This document shows positions 38,401-50,289 of a stretch of 64,000 nucleotides of DNA, one piece after another; position 1 is the stretch's first letter; each line of letters starts with the position of its first letter. A program made the translations under genes and the position numbers. The DNA lies in the NCBI RefSeq assembly GCF_051020975.1, contig NW_027478171.1, forward strand, positions 3,348,001-3,412,000, given 5' to 3'. Source of the stretch: Osmia lignaria lignaria (lineage: Eukaryota > Arthropoda > Insecta > Hymenoptera > Megachilidae). Below the pieces are notes generated by a model that saw nothing but the letters and a program-made list of their open reading frames with translations, was not told where the DNA came from and did not search any database.

Positions 38401-38640
38401 ATATTTGCAGATTTATCTCAAGGGAAGGGGCCTGACGGACATATTTCGAAATATTTCTTATTCTTGTTGTTCTTCTTCTGCACAGCTAAGCTGGAAGTGG
38501 CATTTGCAGCTCGCAATAGTGCAGAGTTATCTCAAAGAAAGGGGCCACGGTGTTTCTGTACCTCTATTATGTTGGTGCGGCTTCGGAACTTTTAAATATC
38601 TTGATATATCTCGAGAACTACGCCTCTGATCGAAAAATAT
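35421..38640 (+). repeat. 1610-bp pentamer higher-order repeat, two tandem copies
   Basis: Copy 1 is 35421-37030 and copy 2 is 37031-38640, offset exactly five units. Each begins with CATATAACAT then AAAAAGTAGGCAACTTAATT. Each then holds in order AAAGAGGGGGGCC, GGTCCTGATGG, TACTTGCCGATTT with a second AAAGAGGGGGGCC, CAAGGTAAGGGG, and TTTCGAAATATTTCTTATTC. I found about seven differences, for example GCTAGCTTCG near 36130 against GCTCGCTTCG, GCAGACTTATC near 36912 against GCAGAGTTATC, and CTTTCAAATATC near 37305. The copies are clearly more alike than neighbouring monomers are. Confidence 0.88.
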
Positions 38641-38702
38641 CATAGAACATAAAAAGTAGAAAACTGAATTCTCTACAAAAAAGGTCTCTTAACATTTTGC
38701 CA

Positions 38703-39346
38703 TAGCTCGCTTCGTTTCCGAGATATTTGCAGATTTATCTCAAGGGAAGGGGCCTGACGGACATATTTCGAGATATTTCTTCTTCTTGTTGTTCTTCTTC
38801 TGCACAGCTAAGCTGGAAGTGGCATTTGCGGCTCGCACTAGTGCAGAGTTATCTCAAAGAAAGGGGCCACGATGTTTCTGTATCTCTATTATGTTGGTGC
38901 GGCTTCGGAACTTTTAAATATCTCGATATATCTCGAAAACTACGCATCTGATCAAAAAATATCATAGAACATAAAAAGTAGGCAACTTAATTCTCTACAA
39001 AAAAGGTCTCTTATCATTTTGCCATAGCTCTCTTCGTTTCCGAGATATTTGCAGATTTATCTCAAGGGAAGGGGCCTGACGGACATATTTCGAGATATTT
39101 CTTCTTCTTGTTGTTCTTCTTCTGCACAGCTAAGCTGGAAGTGGCATTTGCGGCTCGCACTAGTGCAGAGTTATCTCAAAGAAAGGGGCCACGATGTTTC
39201 TGTATCTCTATTATGTTGGTGCGGCTTCGGAACTTTTAAATATCTCGATATATCTCGAAAACTACGCATCTGATCAAAAAATATCATAGAACATAAAAAG
39301 TAGGCAACTTAATTCTCTACAAAAAAGGTCTCTTAACATTTTGCCA
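38703..39346 (+). repeat. Monomer pair with CCACGATG and TCGAAAACTACGCATC
   Basis: Units anchored at 38727 and 39049 are nearly identical to each other and to the one at 35185. All combine CGGCTCGCACTAGTG, CCACGATGTTTC and the hybrid ending TCGAAAACTACGCATC. They are the last units with the GCACTAGTGC palindrome. They look like a copy of the 35185 unit moved next to the pentamer block. Confidence 0.7.
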
Positions 39347-39668
39347 TAGCTCTCTTCGTTTCCGAGATATTTGCAGATTTATCTCAAGGGAAGGGGCCTG
39401 ACGGACATATTTCGAGATATTTCTTCTTCTTGTTGTTCTTCTTCTGCACAGCTAAGCTGGAAGTGGCATTTGCAGCTCGCAATAGTGCAGAGTTATCTCA
39501 AAGAAAGGGGCCACGGTGTTTCTGTATCTCTATTATGTTGGTGCGGCTTCGGAACTTTTAAATATCTTGATATATCTCGAGAACTACGCATCTGATCAAA
39601 AAATATCATAGAACATAAATTGTAGGAAACATAATTCTCTACAAAAAAGGTCTCTTAACATTTTGCCA

Positions 39669-41600
39669 TAGCTCGTTTCGTTTCCGAGATATTTGCAGAT
39701 TTATCTCAAGGGAAGGGTCCTGATGGACATATTTCGAGATATTTCTTCTTCTTGTTGTTCTTCTTCTGCACAGCTAAACTGGAAGTGGCATTTCCAGCTC
39801 GCAATAGTGCAGAGTTATCTCAAAGAGAGGGGCCACGGTGTTTCTGTATCTCTATTATGTTGGTGCGGCTTCGGAACTTTTAAATATCTTGATATATCTC
39901 GAGAACTACGCATCTGATCAAAAAATATCATAGAACATAAATTGTAGGAAACATAATTCTCTACAAAAAAGGTCTCTTAACATTTTGCCATAGCTCGCTT
40001 CGTTTCCGAGATACTTGCCGATTTATCTCAAGGGAAGGGGCCTGACGGACATATTTCGAGATATTTCTTCTTCTTGTTGTTCTTGTTCTGCACAGCTAAG
40101 CTGGAAGTGGCATTTGCAGCTCGCAATTGTGCAGAGTTATCTCAAAGAGGGGGGCCACGGTGTTTCTGTATATCTATTATGTTGGTGCGGCTTCGGAACT
40201 TTTAAATATCTCGATATATCTCGAAAACTACGCTTCTGATCAAAAAATATCATAGAACATAAATTGTAGGAAACATAATTCTCTACAAAAAAGGTCTCTT
40301 AACATTTTGCCATAGCTCGTTTCGTTTCCGAGATATTTGCAGATTTATCTCAAGGGAAGGGTCCTGATGGACATATTTCGAGATATTTCTTCTTCTTGTT
40401 GTTCTTCTTCTGCACAGCTAAACTGGAAGTGGCATTTCCAGCTCGCAATAGTGCAGAGTTATCTCAAAGAGAGGGGCCACGGTGTTTCTGTATCTCTATT
40501 ATGTTGGTGCGGCTTCGGAACTTTTAAATATCTTGATATATCTCGAGAACTACGCATCTGATCAAAAAATATCATAGAACATAAATTGTAGGAAACATAA
40601 CTCTCTACAAAAAAGGTCTCTTAACATTTTGCCATAGCTCGCTTCGTTTCCGAGATACTTGCCGATTTATCTCAAGGGAAGGGGCCTGACGGACATATTT
40701 CGAGATATTTCTTCTTCTTGTTGTTCTTCTTCTGCACAGCTAAGCTGGAAGTGGCATTTGCAGCTCGCAATTGTGCAGAGTTATCTCAAAGAGGGGGGCC
40801 ACGGTGTTTCTGTATATCTATTATGTTGGTGCGGCTTCGGAACTTTTAAATATCTCGATATATCTCGAAAACTACGCTTCTGATCAAAAAATATCATAGA
40901 ACATAAATTGTAGGAAACATAATTCTCTACAAAAAAGGTCTCTTAACATTTTGCCATAGCTCGCTACGTTTCCGAGATATTTGCAGATTTATCTCAAGGT
41001 AAGGGGCCTGACGGACATATTTCGAGATATTTCTTCTTCTTGTTGTTCTTCTTCTGCACAGCTAAGCTGGAAGTGGCATTTGCAGCTCGCAATAGTGCAG
41101 AGTTATCGCAAAGAAAGGGGCCACGGTGTTTCTGTATCTCTATTATGTTGGTGCGGCTTCGGAACTTTTAAATATCTTGATATATCTCGAGAACTACGCC
41201 TCTGATCGAAAAATATCATAGAACATAAAAAGTAGGAAACTTAATTCTCTACAAAAAAGGTCTCTTAACATTTTGCCGTAGCTCGCTTCGTTTCCGAGAT
41301 ATTTGCAGATTTATCTCAAGGGAAGGGGCCTGACGGACATATTTCGAAATATTTCTTATTCTTGTTGTTCTTCTTCTGCACAGCTAAGCTGGAAGTGGCA
41401 TTTGCAGCTCGCAATAGTGCAGAGTTATCTCAAAGAAAGGGGCCACGGTGTTTCTGTACCTCTATTATGTTGGTGCGGCTTCGGAACTTTTAAATATCTT
41501 GATATATCTCGAGAACCACGCCTCTGATCGAAAAATATCATAGAACATAAAAAGTAGAAAACTGAATTCTCTACAAAAAAGGTCTCTTAACATTTTGCCA
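39669..41600 (+). repeat. Rearranged pieces of the pentamer: dimer duplication plus four-monomer block
   Basis: Units at 39693 and 40015 (GGTCCTGATGG, then TACTTGCCGATTT) are repeated at 40337 and 40659. They are followed by 40981 (CAAGGTAAGGGG) and 41303 (GAAATATTTCTTATTC). The last four copy the order of 37439-38405 in the pentamer. A TTCTTGTTCTGC change is private to the 40015 unit and CATAACTCTCTAC precedes 40659. Continuation into the unit at 41625 keeps the GTAGAAAACTGAATT spelling seen after 38405. Confidence 0.8.
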
Positions 41601-41921
41601 TAGCTCGCTTCGTTTCCGAGATATTTGCAGATTTATCTCAAGGGAAGGGGCCGACGGACATATTTCGAGATATTTCTTCTTCTTGTTGTTCTTCTTCTGC
41701 ACAGCTAAGCTGGAAGTGGCATTTGCAGCTCGCAATAGTGCAGAGTTATCTCAAAGAAAGGGGCCACGGTGTTTCTGTACCTCTATTATGTTGGTGCAGC
41801 TTCGGAGCTTTTAAATATCTTGATATATCGCGAGAACTACGCATCTGATCAAAAAATATCATAGAACATAAAAAGTAGGAAACTTAATTCTCTACAAAAA
41901 AGGTCTCTTAACGTTTTGCAA
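41601..41921 (+). repeat. 321-bp monomer, one-base deletion
   Basis: The unit anchored at 41625 reads GGGGCCGACGGACAT where others have GGGGCCTGACGGACAT, a loss of T near 41652. It shifts the array phase by -1 and breaks the short open frame of this unit. Confidence 0.9.
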
Positions 41922-42243
41922 TAGCTCGCTTCGTTTCCGAGATATTTGCAGATTTATCTCAAGGGAAGGGTCCTGACGGACATATTTCGAGATATTTCTT
42001 CTTCTTGTTGTTCTTCTTCTGCACAGCTAAGCTGGAAGTGGCATTTGCAGCTCGCAATAGTGCATAGTTATCTGAAAGAAAGGGGCCACGGTGTTTCTGT
42101 ATCACTATTATGTTGGTGCGGCTTCGGAACTTTTAAATATCTCGATATATCTCGAAAACTACGCTTCTGATCAAAAAATATCATAGAACATAAATTGTAG
42201 GAAACATAATTCTCTACAAAAAAGGTCTCTTAACATTTTGCCA

Positions 42244-42564
42244 TAGCTCGCTTTGTTTCCGAGATATTTGCAGATATATCTCAAGGGAAGGGGCCTGACG
42301 GACATATTTCGAGATATTTCTTCTTCTTGTTGTTCTTCTTCTGCACAGCTAAGCTGGAAGTGGCATTTGCAGCTCGCAATAGTGCAGAGTTATCGCAAAG
42401 AAAGGGGCCACGGTGTTTCTGTATCTCTATTATGTTGGTGCGGCTTCGGAACTTTTAAATATCTTGATATATCGCGAGAACTACGCATCTGATCAAAAAA
42501 TATCATAGAACATAAAAAGTAGGAAACGTAATTCTCTACAAAAAGGTCTCTTAACGTTTTGGAA
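42244..42564 (+). repeat. 321-bp monomer, oligo-A shortened by one
   Basis: The unit anchored at 42268 ends with CTCTACAAAAAGGTCTC, five A in place of the usual six, around 42540-42545. The result is a -1 phase shift. Homopolymer slippage or a sequencing error could both explain it. Confidence 0.85.
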
Positions 42565-43544
42565 TAGCTCGCTTTGTTTCCGAGATATTTGCAGATTTAT
42601 CTCAAGGGAAGGGTCCTGACGGACATATTTCGGGATATTTCTTCTTCTTGTTGTTCTTCTTCTGCACAGCTAAACTGGAAGTGGCATTTCCAGCTCGCAA
42701 TAGTGCAGAGTTATCCCAAAGAAAGGGGCCACGGTGTTTCTGTATCTCTATTATGTTGGTGCGGCTTCGGAACTTTTAAATATCTCGATATATCTCGAAA
42801 ACTACGCTTCTGATCAAAAAATATCAGAGAACGTAAATTGTAGGAAACATAATTCTCTACAAAAAAGGTCTCTTAAGATTTTGCCATAGCTCGCTTCGTT
42901 TCCGAGATAATTGCAGATTTATCTCAAGGGAAGGGGCCTGACGGACATATTTCGAGATATTTCTTCTTCTTGTTGTTCTTCTTCTGCACAGCTAAGCTGG
43001 AAGTCGCATTTGCAGCTCGCAATAGTCCAGAGTTATCTCAAAGAAAGGGGCCACGGTGTTTCTGTATCTCTATTATGTTGGTGCGGCTTCGGAACTTTTA
43101 AATATCTTGATATATCTCGAGAACTACGCATCTGATCAAAAAATATCGTAGAACATAAAAAGTAGGAAACTTAATTCTCTACAAATAAGGTCTCTTAACA
43201 TTTTGCCATAGCTCGCTTGGTTTCCGAGATATTTGCAGATTTATCTCAAGGGAAGGGGCCTGAGGGACATATTTCGAGATATTTCTTCTTCTTGTTGTTC
43301 TTCTTCTGCACAGCTAAGCTGGAAGTGGCATTTGCAGGTCGCAATAGTGCAGAGTTATCTCAAAGAAAGGGGCCACGGTGTTTCTGTATCTCTATTATGT
43401 TGGTGCGGCTTCGGAACTTTTAAATATCTCGATATATCTCGAAAACTACGCTTCTGATCAAAAAATATCAGAGAACGTAAATTGTAGGAAACATAATTCT
43501 CTACAAAAAAGGTCTCTTAAGATTTTGCCATAGCTCGCTTCGTT

Positions 43545-46500
43545 TCCGAGATATTTGCAGATTTATCTCAAGGGAAGGGTCCTGACGGACATATTTCGAG
43601 ATATTTCTTCTTCTTGTTGTTCTTCTTCTGCACAGCTAAACTGGAAGTGGCGTTTCCAGCTCGCAATAGTGCAGAGTTATCCCAAAGAAAGGGGCCACGA
43701 TGTTTCTGTATCTCTATTATGTTGGTGCGGCTTCGGAACTTTTAAATATCTCGATATATCTCGAAAACAACGCTTCTGATCAAAAAATATCATAGAACAT
43801 AAATTGTAGGAAACATAATTCTCTACAAAAAAGGTCTCTTAACATTTTGCCATAGCTCGCTTCGTTTCCGAGATATTTGCAGATTTATCTCAAGGGAAGG
43901 GGCCTGACGGACATATTCCGAGATATTTCTTCTTCTTGTTGTTCTTCTTCTGCACAGCTAAGCTGGAAGTGGCATTTGCAGCTCGCAATAGTGCAGAGTT
44001 ACCTCAAAGAAAGGGGCCACGGTGTTTCTGTATCTCTATTATGTTGGTGCCGCTTCGGAACTTTTAAATATCTGGATATATCTCGAGAACTACGCATCTG
44101 ATCAAAAAATATCCTAGAACATAAAAAGTAGGAAACCTAATTTTCTACAAAAAAGGTCTCTTAACATTTTGCCGTAGCTCGCTTCGTTTCCGAGATATTT
44201 GCAGATTTATCTCAAGGGAAGGGGCCTGACGGACATATTTCGAAATATTTCTTATTCTTGTTGTTCTTCTTCTGCACAGCTAAGCTGGAAGTGGCATTTG
44301 CAGCTCGCAATAGTGCAGAGTTATCTCAAAGAAAGGGGCCACGGTGTTTCTGTACCTCTATTATGTTGGTGCAGCTTCGGAGCTTTTAAATATCTTGATA
44401 TATCTCGAGAACTACGCATCTGATCAAAAAATATCATACAACATAAAAAGTAGGAAACTTAATTCTCTACAAAAAAGGTCTCTTAACGTTTTGCAATAGC
44501 TCGCTTCGTTTCCGAGATATTTGCAGATTTATCTCAAGGGAAGGGTCCTGAGGGACATATTTCGAGATATTTCTTCTTCTTGTTGTTCTTCTTCTGCACA
44601 GCTAAGCTGGAAGTGGCATTTGCAGGTCGCAATAGTGCAGAGTTATCTCAAAGAAAGGGGCCACGGTGTTTCTGTATCTCTATTATGTTGGTGCGGCTTC
44701 GGAACTTTTAAATATCTCGATATATCTCGAAAACTACGCTTCTGATCAAAAAATATCAGAGAACGTAAATTGTAGGAAACATAATTCTCTACAAAAAAGG
44801 TCTCTTAAGATTTTGCCATAGCTCGCTTCGTTTCCGAGATATTTGCAGATTTATCTCAAGGGAAGGGGCCTGACGGACATATTTCGAGATATTTCTTCTT
44901 CTTGTTGTTCTTCTTCTGCACAGCTAAGCTGGAAGTGGCATTTCCAGCTCGCAATAGTGCAGAGTTATCTCAAAGAAAGGGGCCACGGTGTTTCTGTATC
45001 TCTATTATGTTGGTGCGGCTTCGGAACTTTTAAATATCTTGATATATCTCGAGAACTACGCATCTGATCAAAAAATATCATAGAACATAAAAAGTAGGAA
45101 ACTTAATTCTCTACAAAAATGGTCTCTTAACATTTTGCCATAGCTCGCTTCGTTTCCGAGATACTTGCAGATTTATCTCAAGGGAAGGGGCCTGACGGAC
45201 ATATTTCGAGATATTTCTTCTTCTTGTTGTTCTTCTTCTGCACAGCTAAGCTGGAAGTGGCATTTGCAGCTCGCAATTGTGCAGAGTTATCTTAAAGAGA
45301 GGGGCCAGGGTGTTTCTGTGTCTCTATTATGTTGGTGCGGCTTCGGAACTTTTAAATATCTTGATATATCTCGAGAACTACGCATCTGATCAAAAAATAT
45401 CGTAGAACATAAAAAGTAGGAAACTTAATTCTCTACAAATAAGGTCTCTTAACATTTTGCCATAGCTCGCTTGGTTTCCGAGATATTTGCAGATTTATCT
45501 CAAGGGAAGGGTCCTGACGGACATATTTCGAGATATTTCTTCTTCTTGTTGTTCTTCTTCTGCACAGCTAAACTGGAAGTGGCGTTTCCAGCTCGCAATA
45601 GTGCAGAGTTATCCCAAAGAAAGGGGCCACGATGTTTCTGTATCTCTATTATGTTGGTGCGGCTTCGGAACTTTTAAATATCTCGATATATCTCGAAAAC
45701 AACGCTTCTGATCAAAAAATATCATAGAACATAAATTGTAGGAAACATAATTCTCTACAAAAAAGGTCTCTTAACATTTTGCCATAGCTCGCTTCGTTTC
45801 CGAGATATTTGCAGATTTATCTCAAGGGAAGGGGCCTGACGGACATATTCCGAGATATTTCTTCTTCTTGTTGTTCTTCTTCTGCACAGCTAAGCTGGAA
45901 GTGGCATTTGCAGCTCGCAATAGTGCAGAGTTACCTCAAAGAAAGGGGCCACGGTGTTTCTGTATCTCTATTATGTTGGTGCCGCTTCGGAACTTTTAAA
46001 TATCTGGATATATCTCGAGAACTACGCATCTGATCAAAAAATATCCTAGAACATAAAAAGTAGGAAACCTAATTTTCTACAAAAAAGGTCTCTTAACATT
46101 TTGCCGTAGCTCGCTTCGTTTCCGAGATATTTGCAGATTTATCTCAAGGGAAGGGGCCTGACGGACATATTTCGAAATATTTCTTATTCTTGTTGTTCTT
46201 CTTCTGCACAGCTAAGCTGGAAGTGGCATTTGCAGCTCGCAATAGTGCAGAGTTATCTCAAAGAAAGGGGCCACGGTGTTTCTGTACCTCTATTATGTTG
46301 GTGCAGCTTCGGAGCTTTTAAATATCTTGATATATCTCGAGAACTACGCATCTGATCAAAAAATATCATACAACATAAAAAGTAGGAAACTTAATTCTCT
46401 ACAAAAAAGGTCTCTTAACGTTTTGCAATAGCTCGCTTCGTTTCCGAGATATTTGCAGATTTATCTCAAGGGAAGGGTCCTGACGGACATATTTCGAGAT

Positions 46501-47051
46501 ATTTCTTCTTCTTGTTGTTCTTCTTCTGCACAGCTAAGCTGGAAGTGGCATTTGCAGGTCGCAATAGTGCAGAGTTATCTCAAAGAAAGGGGCCACGGTG
46601 TTTCTGTATCTCTATTATGTTGGTGCGGCTTCGGAACTTTTAAATATCTCGATATATCTCGAAAACTACGCTTCTGATCAAAAAATATCAGAGAACGTAA
46701 ATTGTAGGAAACATAATTCTCTACAAAAAAGGTCTCTTAAGATTTTGCCATAGCTCGCTTCGTTTCCGAGATATTTGCAGATTTATCTCAAGGGAAGGGG
46801 CCTGACGGACATATTTCGAGATATTTCTTCTTCTTGTTGTTCTTCTTCTGCACAGCTAAGCTGGAAGTGGCATTTCCAGCTCGCAATAGTGCAGAGTTAT
46901 CTCAAAGAAAGGGGCCACGGTGTTTCTGTATCTCTATTATGTTGGTGCGGCTTCGGAACTTTTAAATATCTTGATATATCTCGAGAACTACGCATCTGAT
47001 CAAAAAATATCATAGAACATAAAAAGTAGGAAACTTAATTCTCTACAAAAA
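43545..47051 (+). repeat. 1932-bp hexamer-offset duplication
   Basis: The tract 43545-45119 recurs at 45477-47051, an offset of exactly six units. Shared private marks are GTGGCGTTTCCAG with CGAAAACAACGC (anchors 43555 and 45487), ATTCCGAG with GTTACCTC, GTGCCGCTTCGG and TATCCTAGAAC (43877 and 45809), GAAATATTTCTTATTC with TTCGGAGC (44199 and 46131), then CAGGTCGC with CAGAGAACGTAAATTG (44521 and 46453). One difference is CCTGAGGGAC in 44521 against CCTGACGGAC in 46453. The sixth monomer (45165 against 47097) differs, so the repeat is about five units plus a foreign one. Confidence 0.85.
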
Positions 47052-48187
47052 AGGTCTCTTAACGTTTTGCAATAGCTCGCTTCGTTTCCGAGATATTTGC
47101 AGATTTATCTCAAGGGAAGGGTCCTGACGGACATATTTCGGGATATTTCTTCTTCTTGTTGTTCTTCTTCTGCACAGCTAAACTGGAAGTGGCATTTCCA
47201 GCTCGCAATAGTGCAGAGTTATCTCAAAGAAAGGGGCCACGGTGTTTCTGTACCTCTATTATGTTGGTGCAGCTTCGGAGCTTTTAAATATCTTGATATA
47301 TCTCGAGAACTACGCATCTGATCAAAAAATATCATACAACATAAAAAGTAGGAAACTTAATTCTCTACAAAAGAGGTCTCTTAACGTTTTGCAATAGCTC
47401 GCTTCGTTTCCGAGATATTTGCAGATTTATCTCAAGGGAAGGGTCCTGACGGACATATTTCGAGATATTTCTTCTTCTTGTTGTTCTTCTTCTGCACAGC
47501 TAAGCTGGAAGTGGCATTTGCAGGTCGCAATAGTGCAGAGTTATCTCAAAGAAAGGGGCCACGGTGTTTCTGTATCTCTATTATGTTGGTGCGGCTTCGG
47601 AACTTTTAAATATCTCGATATATCTCGAAAACTACGCTTCTGATCAAAAAATATCAGAGAACGTAAATTGTAGGAAACATAATTCTCTACAAAAAAGGTC
47701 TCTTAAGATTTTGCCATAGCTCGCTTCGTTTCCGAGATATTTGCAGATTTATCTCAAGGGAAGGGGCCTGACGGACATATTTCGAGATATTTCTTCTTCT
47801 TGTTGTTCTTCTTCTGCACAGCTAAGCTGGAAGTGGCATTTCCAGCTCGCAATAGTGCAGAGTTATCTCAAAGAAAGGGGCCACGGTGTTTCTGTATCTC
47901 TATTATGTTGGTGCGGCTTCGGAACTTTTAAATATCTTGATATATCTCGAGAACTACGCATCTGATCAAAAAATATCATAGAACATAAAAAGTAGGAAAC
48001 TTAATTCTCTACAAAAAAGGTCTCTTAACGTTTTGCAATAGCTCGCTTCGTTTCCGAGATATTTGCAGATTTATCTCAAGGGAAGGGTCCTGACGGACAT
48101 ATTTCGGGATATTTCTTCTTCTTGTTGTTCTTCTTCTGCACAGCTAAACTGGAAGTGGCATTTCCAGCTCGCAATAGTGCAGAGTTA
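46232..48187 (+). repeat. 966-bp trimer tandem duplication
   Basis: Period-966 identity runs from about 46232 to about 48187. The right half of 46131 recurs in 47097, 46453 in 47419, 46775 in 47741, and the left half of 47097 in 48063. Shared marks are TTCGGAGC with CATACAACAT, ACGTTTTGCAATAGC, CAGAGAACGTAAATTG with TTAAGATTTTGCC, and TTTCGGGATATTT. One difference is ACAAAAGAGGTC near 47372. The unit anchored at 47097 is the chimeric junction. Confidence 0.82.
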
Positions 48188-48360
48188 TCCCAAAGAAAGG
48201 GGCCACGATGTTTCTGTATCTCTATTATGTTGGTGCGGCTTCGGAACTTTTAAATATCTCGATATATCTCGAAAACTACGCTTCTGATCAAAAAATATCA
48301 TAGAACATAAATTGTAGGAAACATAATTCTCTACAAAAAAGGTCTCTTAACATTTTGCCA

Positions 48361-49969
48361 TAGCTCGCTTCGTTTCCGAGATATTTGCAGATTTATCTCA
48401 AGGGAAGGGGCCTGACGGACATATTTCGAGATATTTCTTCTTCTTGTTGTTCTTCTTCTGCACAGCTAAGCTGGAAGTGGCATTTCCAGCTCGCAATAGT
48501 GCAGAGTTATCCCAAAGAAAGGGGCCACGATGTTTCTGTATCTCTATTATGTTGGTGCGGCTTCGGAACTTTTAAATATCTCGATATATCTCGAAAACTA
48601 CGCTTCTGATCAAAAAATATCATAGAACGTAAATTGTAGGAAACATAATTCTCTACAAAAAAGGTCTCTTAACATTTTGCCATAGCTCGCTTCGTTTCCG
48701 AGATATTTGCAGATTTATCTCAAGGGAAGGGGCCTGGCGGACATATTCCGAGATATTTCTTCTTCTTGTTGTTCCTCTTCTGCACAGCTAAGCTGGAAGT
48801 GGCATTTGCAGGTCGCAATAGTGCAGAGTTATCTCAAAGAAAGGGGCCACGGTGTTTCTGTATCTCTATTATGTTGGTGCGGCTTCGGAACTTTTAAATA
48901 TCTCGATATATCTCGAGAACTACGCATCTGATCAAAAAATATCGTAGAACATAAAAAGTAGGAAACTTAATTCTCTACAAATAAGGTCTCTTAACATTTT
49001 GCCATAGCTCGCTTGGTTTCCGAGATATTTGCAGATTTATCTCAAGGGAAGGGGCCTGAGGGACATATTTCGAGATATTTCTTCTTCTTGTTGTTCCTCT
49101 TCTGCACAGCTAAGCTGGAAGTGGCATTTGCAGGTCGCAATAGTGCAGAGTTATCTCAAAGAAAGGGGCCACGGTGTTTCTGTATCTCTATTATGTTGGT
49201 GCGGCTTCGGAACTTTTAAATATCTCGATATATCTCGAGAACTACGCATCTGATCAAAAAATATCGTAGAACATAAAAAGTAGGAAACTTAATTCTCTAC
49301 AAATAAGGTCTCTTAACATTTTGCCATAGCTCGCTTGGTTTCCGAGATATTTGCAGATTTATCTCAAGGGAAGGGGCCTGAGGGACATATTTCGAGATAT
49401 TTCTTCTTCTTGTTGTTCTTCTTCTGCACAGCTAAGCTGGAAGTGGCATTTGCAGTTCGCAATAGTGCAGAGTTACCTCAAAGAAAGGGGCCACGTTGTT
49501 TCTGTATCTCTATTATGTTGGTGCCGCTTCGGAACTTTTAAATATCTCGATATATCTCGAAAACTACGCATCTGATCAAAAAATATCATAGAACATAAAA
49601 AGTAGGAAACTTAATTCTCTACAAAAAAGGTCTCTTAACATTTTCCGATAGCTGGCATCGTTTCCGAGATATTTGCAGATTTACCTCAAGGGAAGGGGCC
49701 TGACGACATATTCCGAGATATTTCTTCTTCTTGTTGTTCCTCTTCTGCACAGCTAAGCTGGAAGTGGCATTTGCAGGTCGAAATAGTGCAGAGTTATCTC
49801 AAAGAAAGGGGCCACGGTGTTTCTGTATCTCTATTATGTTGGTGCGGCTTCGGAACTTTTAAGTATCTTGATATATCTCGAGAACTACGCATCTGATCAA
49901 AAAATATCGTAGAACATAAAAAGTAGGAAACTTAATTCTCTACAAAAAAGGTCTCTTAACGTTTTGCAA
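48361..49969 (+). repeat. Segment duplicated about 10 kb away (copy 1), including a degenerate monomer
   Basis: Units anchored at 48385, 48707, 49029, 49351 and 49673 correspond in order and marks to a set near 58366-59654. 48385 combines TTTCCAGCTCGC with CCCAAAG, and 48707 has GGCCTGGCGG with ATTCCGAG. The 49673 unit has TTTTCCGATAGCTGGCATCG in place of TTTTGCCATAGCTCGCTTCG, plus GGTCGAAATAG and TTTTAAGTATC. Those rare marks recur on the right, though redistributed among units. Confidence 0.72.
49649..49969 (+). repeat. 321-bp monomer, one-base deletion, several private changes
   Basis: The unit anchored at 49673 reads CCTGACGACATATTCC where others have CCTGACGGACATATT, a loss of one G near 49706. 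It also has ATTTACCTCAAGG and TTTTAAGTATC, and is one of the most diverged units in the window. It shifts the phase by -1. Confidence 0.9.
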
Positions 49970-50289
49970 TAGCTCGCTTCGTTTCCGAGATATTTGCAGA
50001 TTTATCTCAAGGGAAGGGTCCTGACGGACATATTTCGGGATATTTCTTCTTCTTGTTGTTCTTCTTCTGCACAGCTAAACTGGAAGTGGCATTTCCAGCT
50101 CGCAATAGTGCAGAGTTATCCCAAAGAAAGGGGCCACGATGTTTCTGTATCTCTATTATGTTGGTGCGGCTTCGGAACTTTTAAATATCTCGATATATCT
50201 CGAAAACTACGCTTCTGATCAAAAAATATCATAGAACATAAATTGTAGGAAACATAATTCTCTACAAAAAAGGTCTCTTAACATTTTGC

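Larger units (their letters stand above)
35161..43208 (+). repeat. Array region IV: transition zone with 1610-bp pentamer
   Basis: This region has twenty-five monomers (anchors 35185 to 42911). New diagnostic variants appear: GGTCCTGATGG, TACTTGCCGATTTATC, AAAGAGGGGGGCC with TGTATATCTATT, CAAGGTAAGGGG, and TTTCGAAATATTTCTTATTC. They recur in a fixed order as a pentamer and as pieces of it. The last units with the GCACTAGTGC palindrome are at anchors 38727 and 39049. Two single-base losses (near 41652 and 42541) lie at its right side. Confidence 0.85.
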
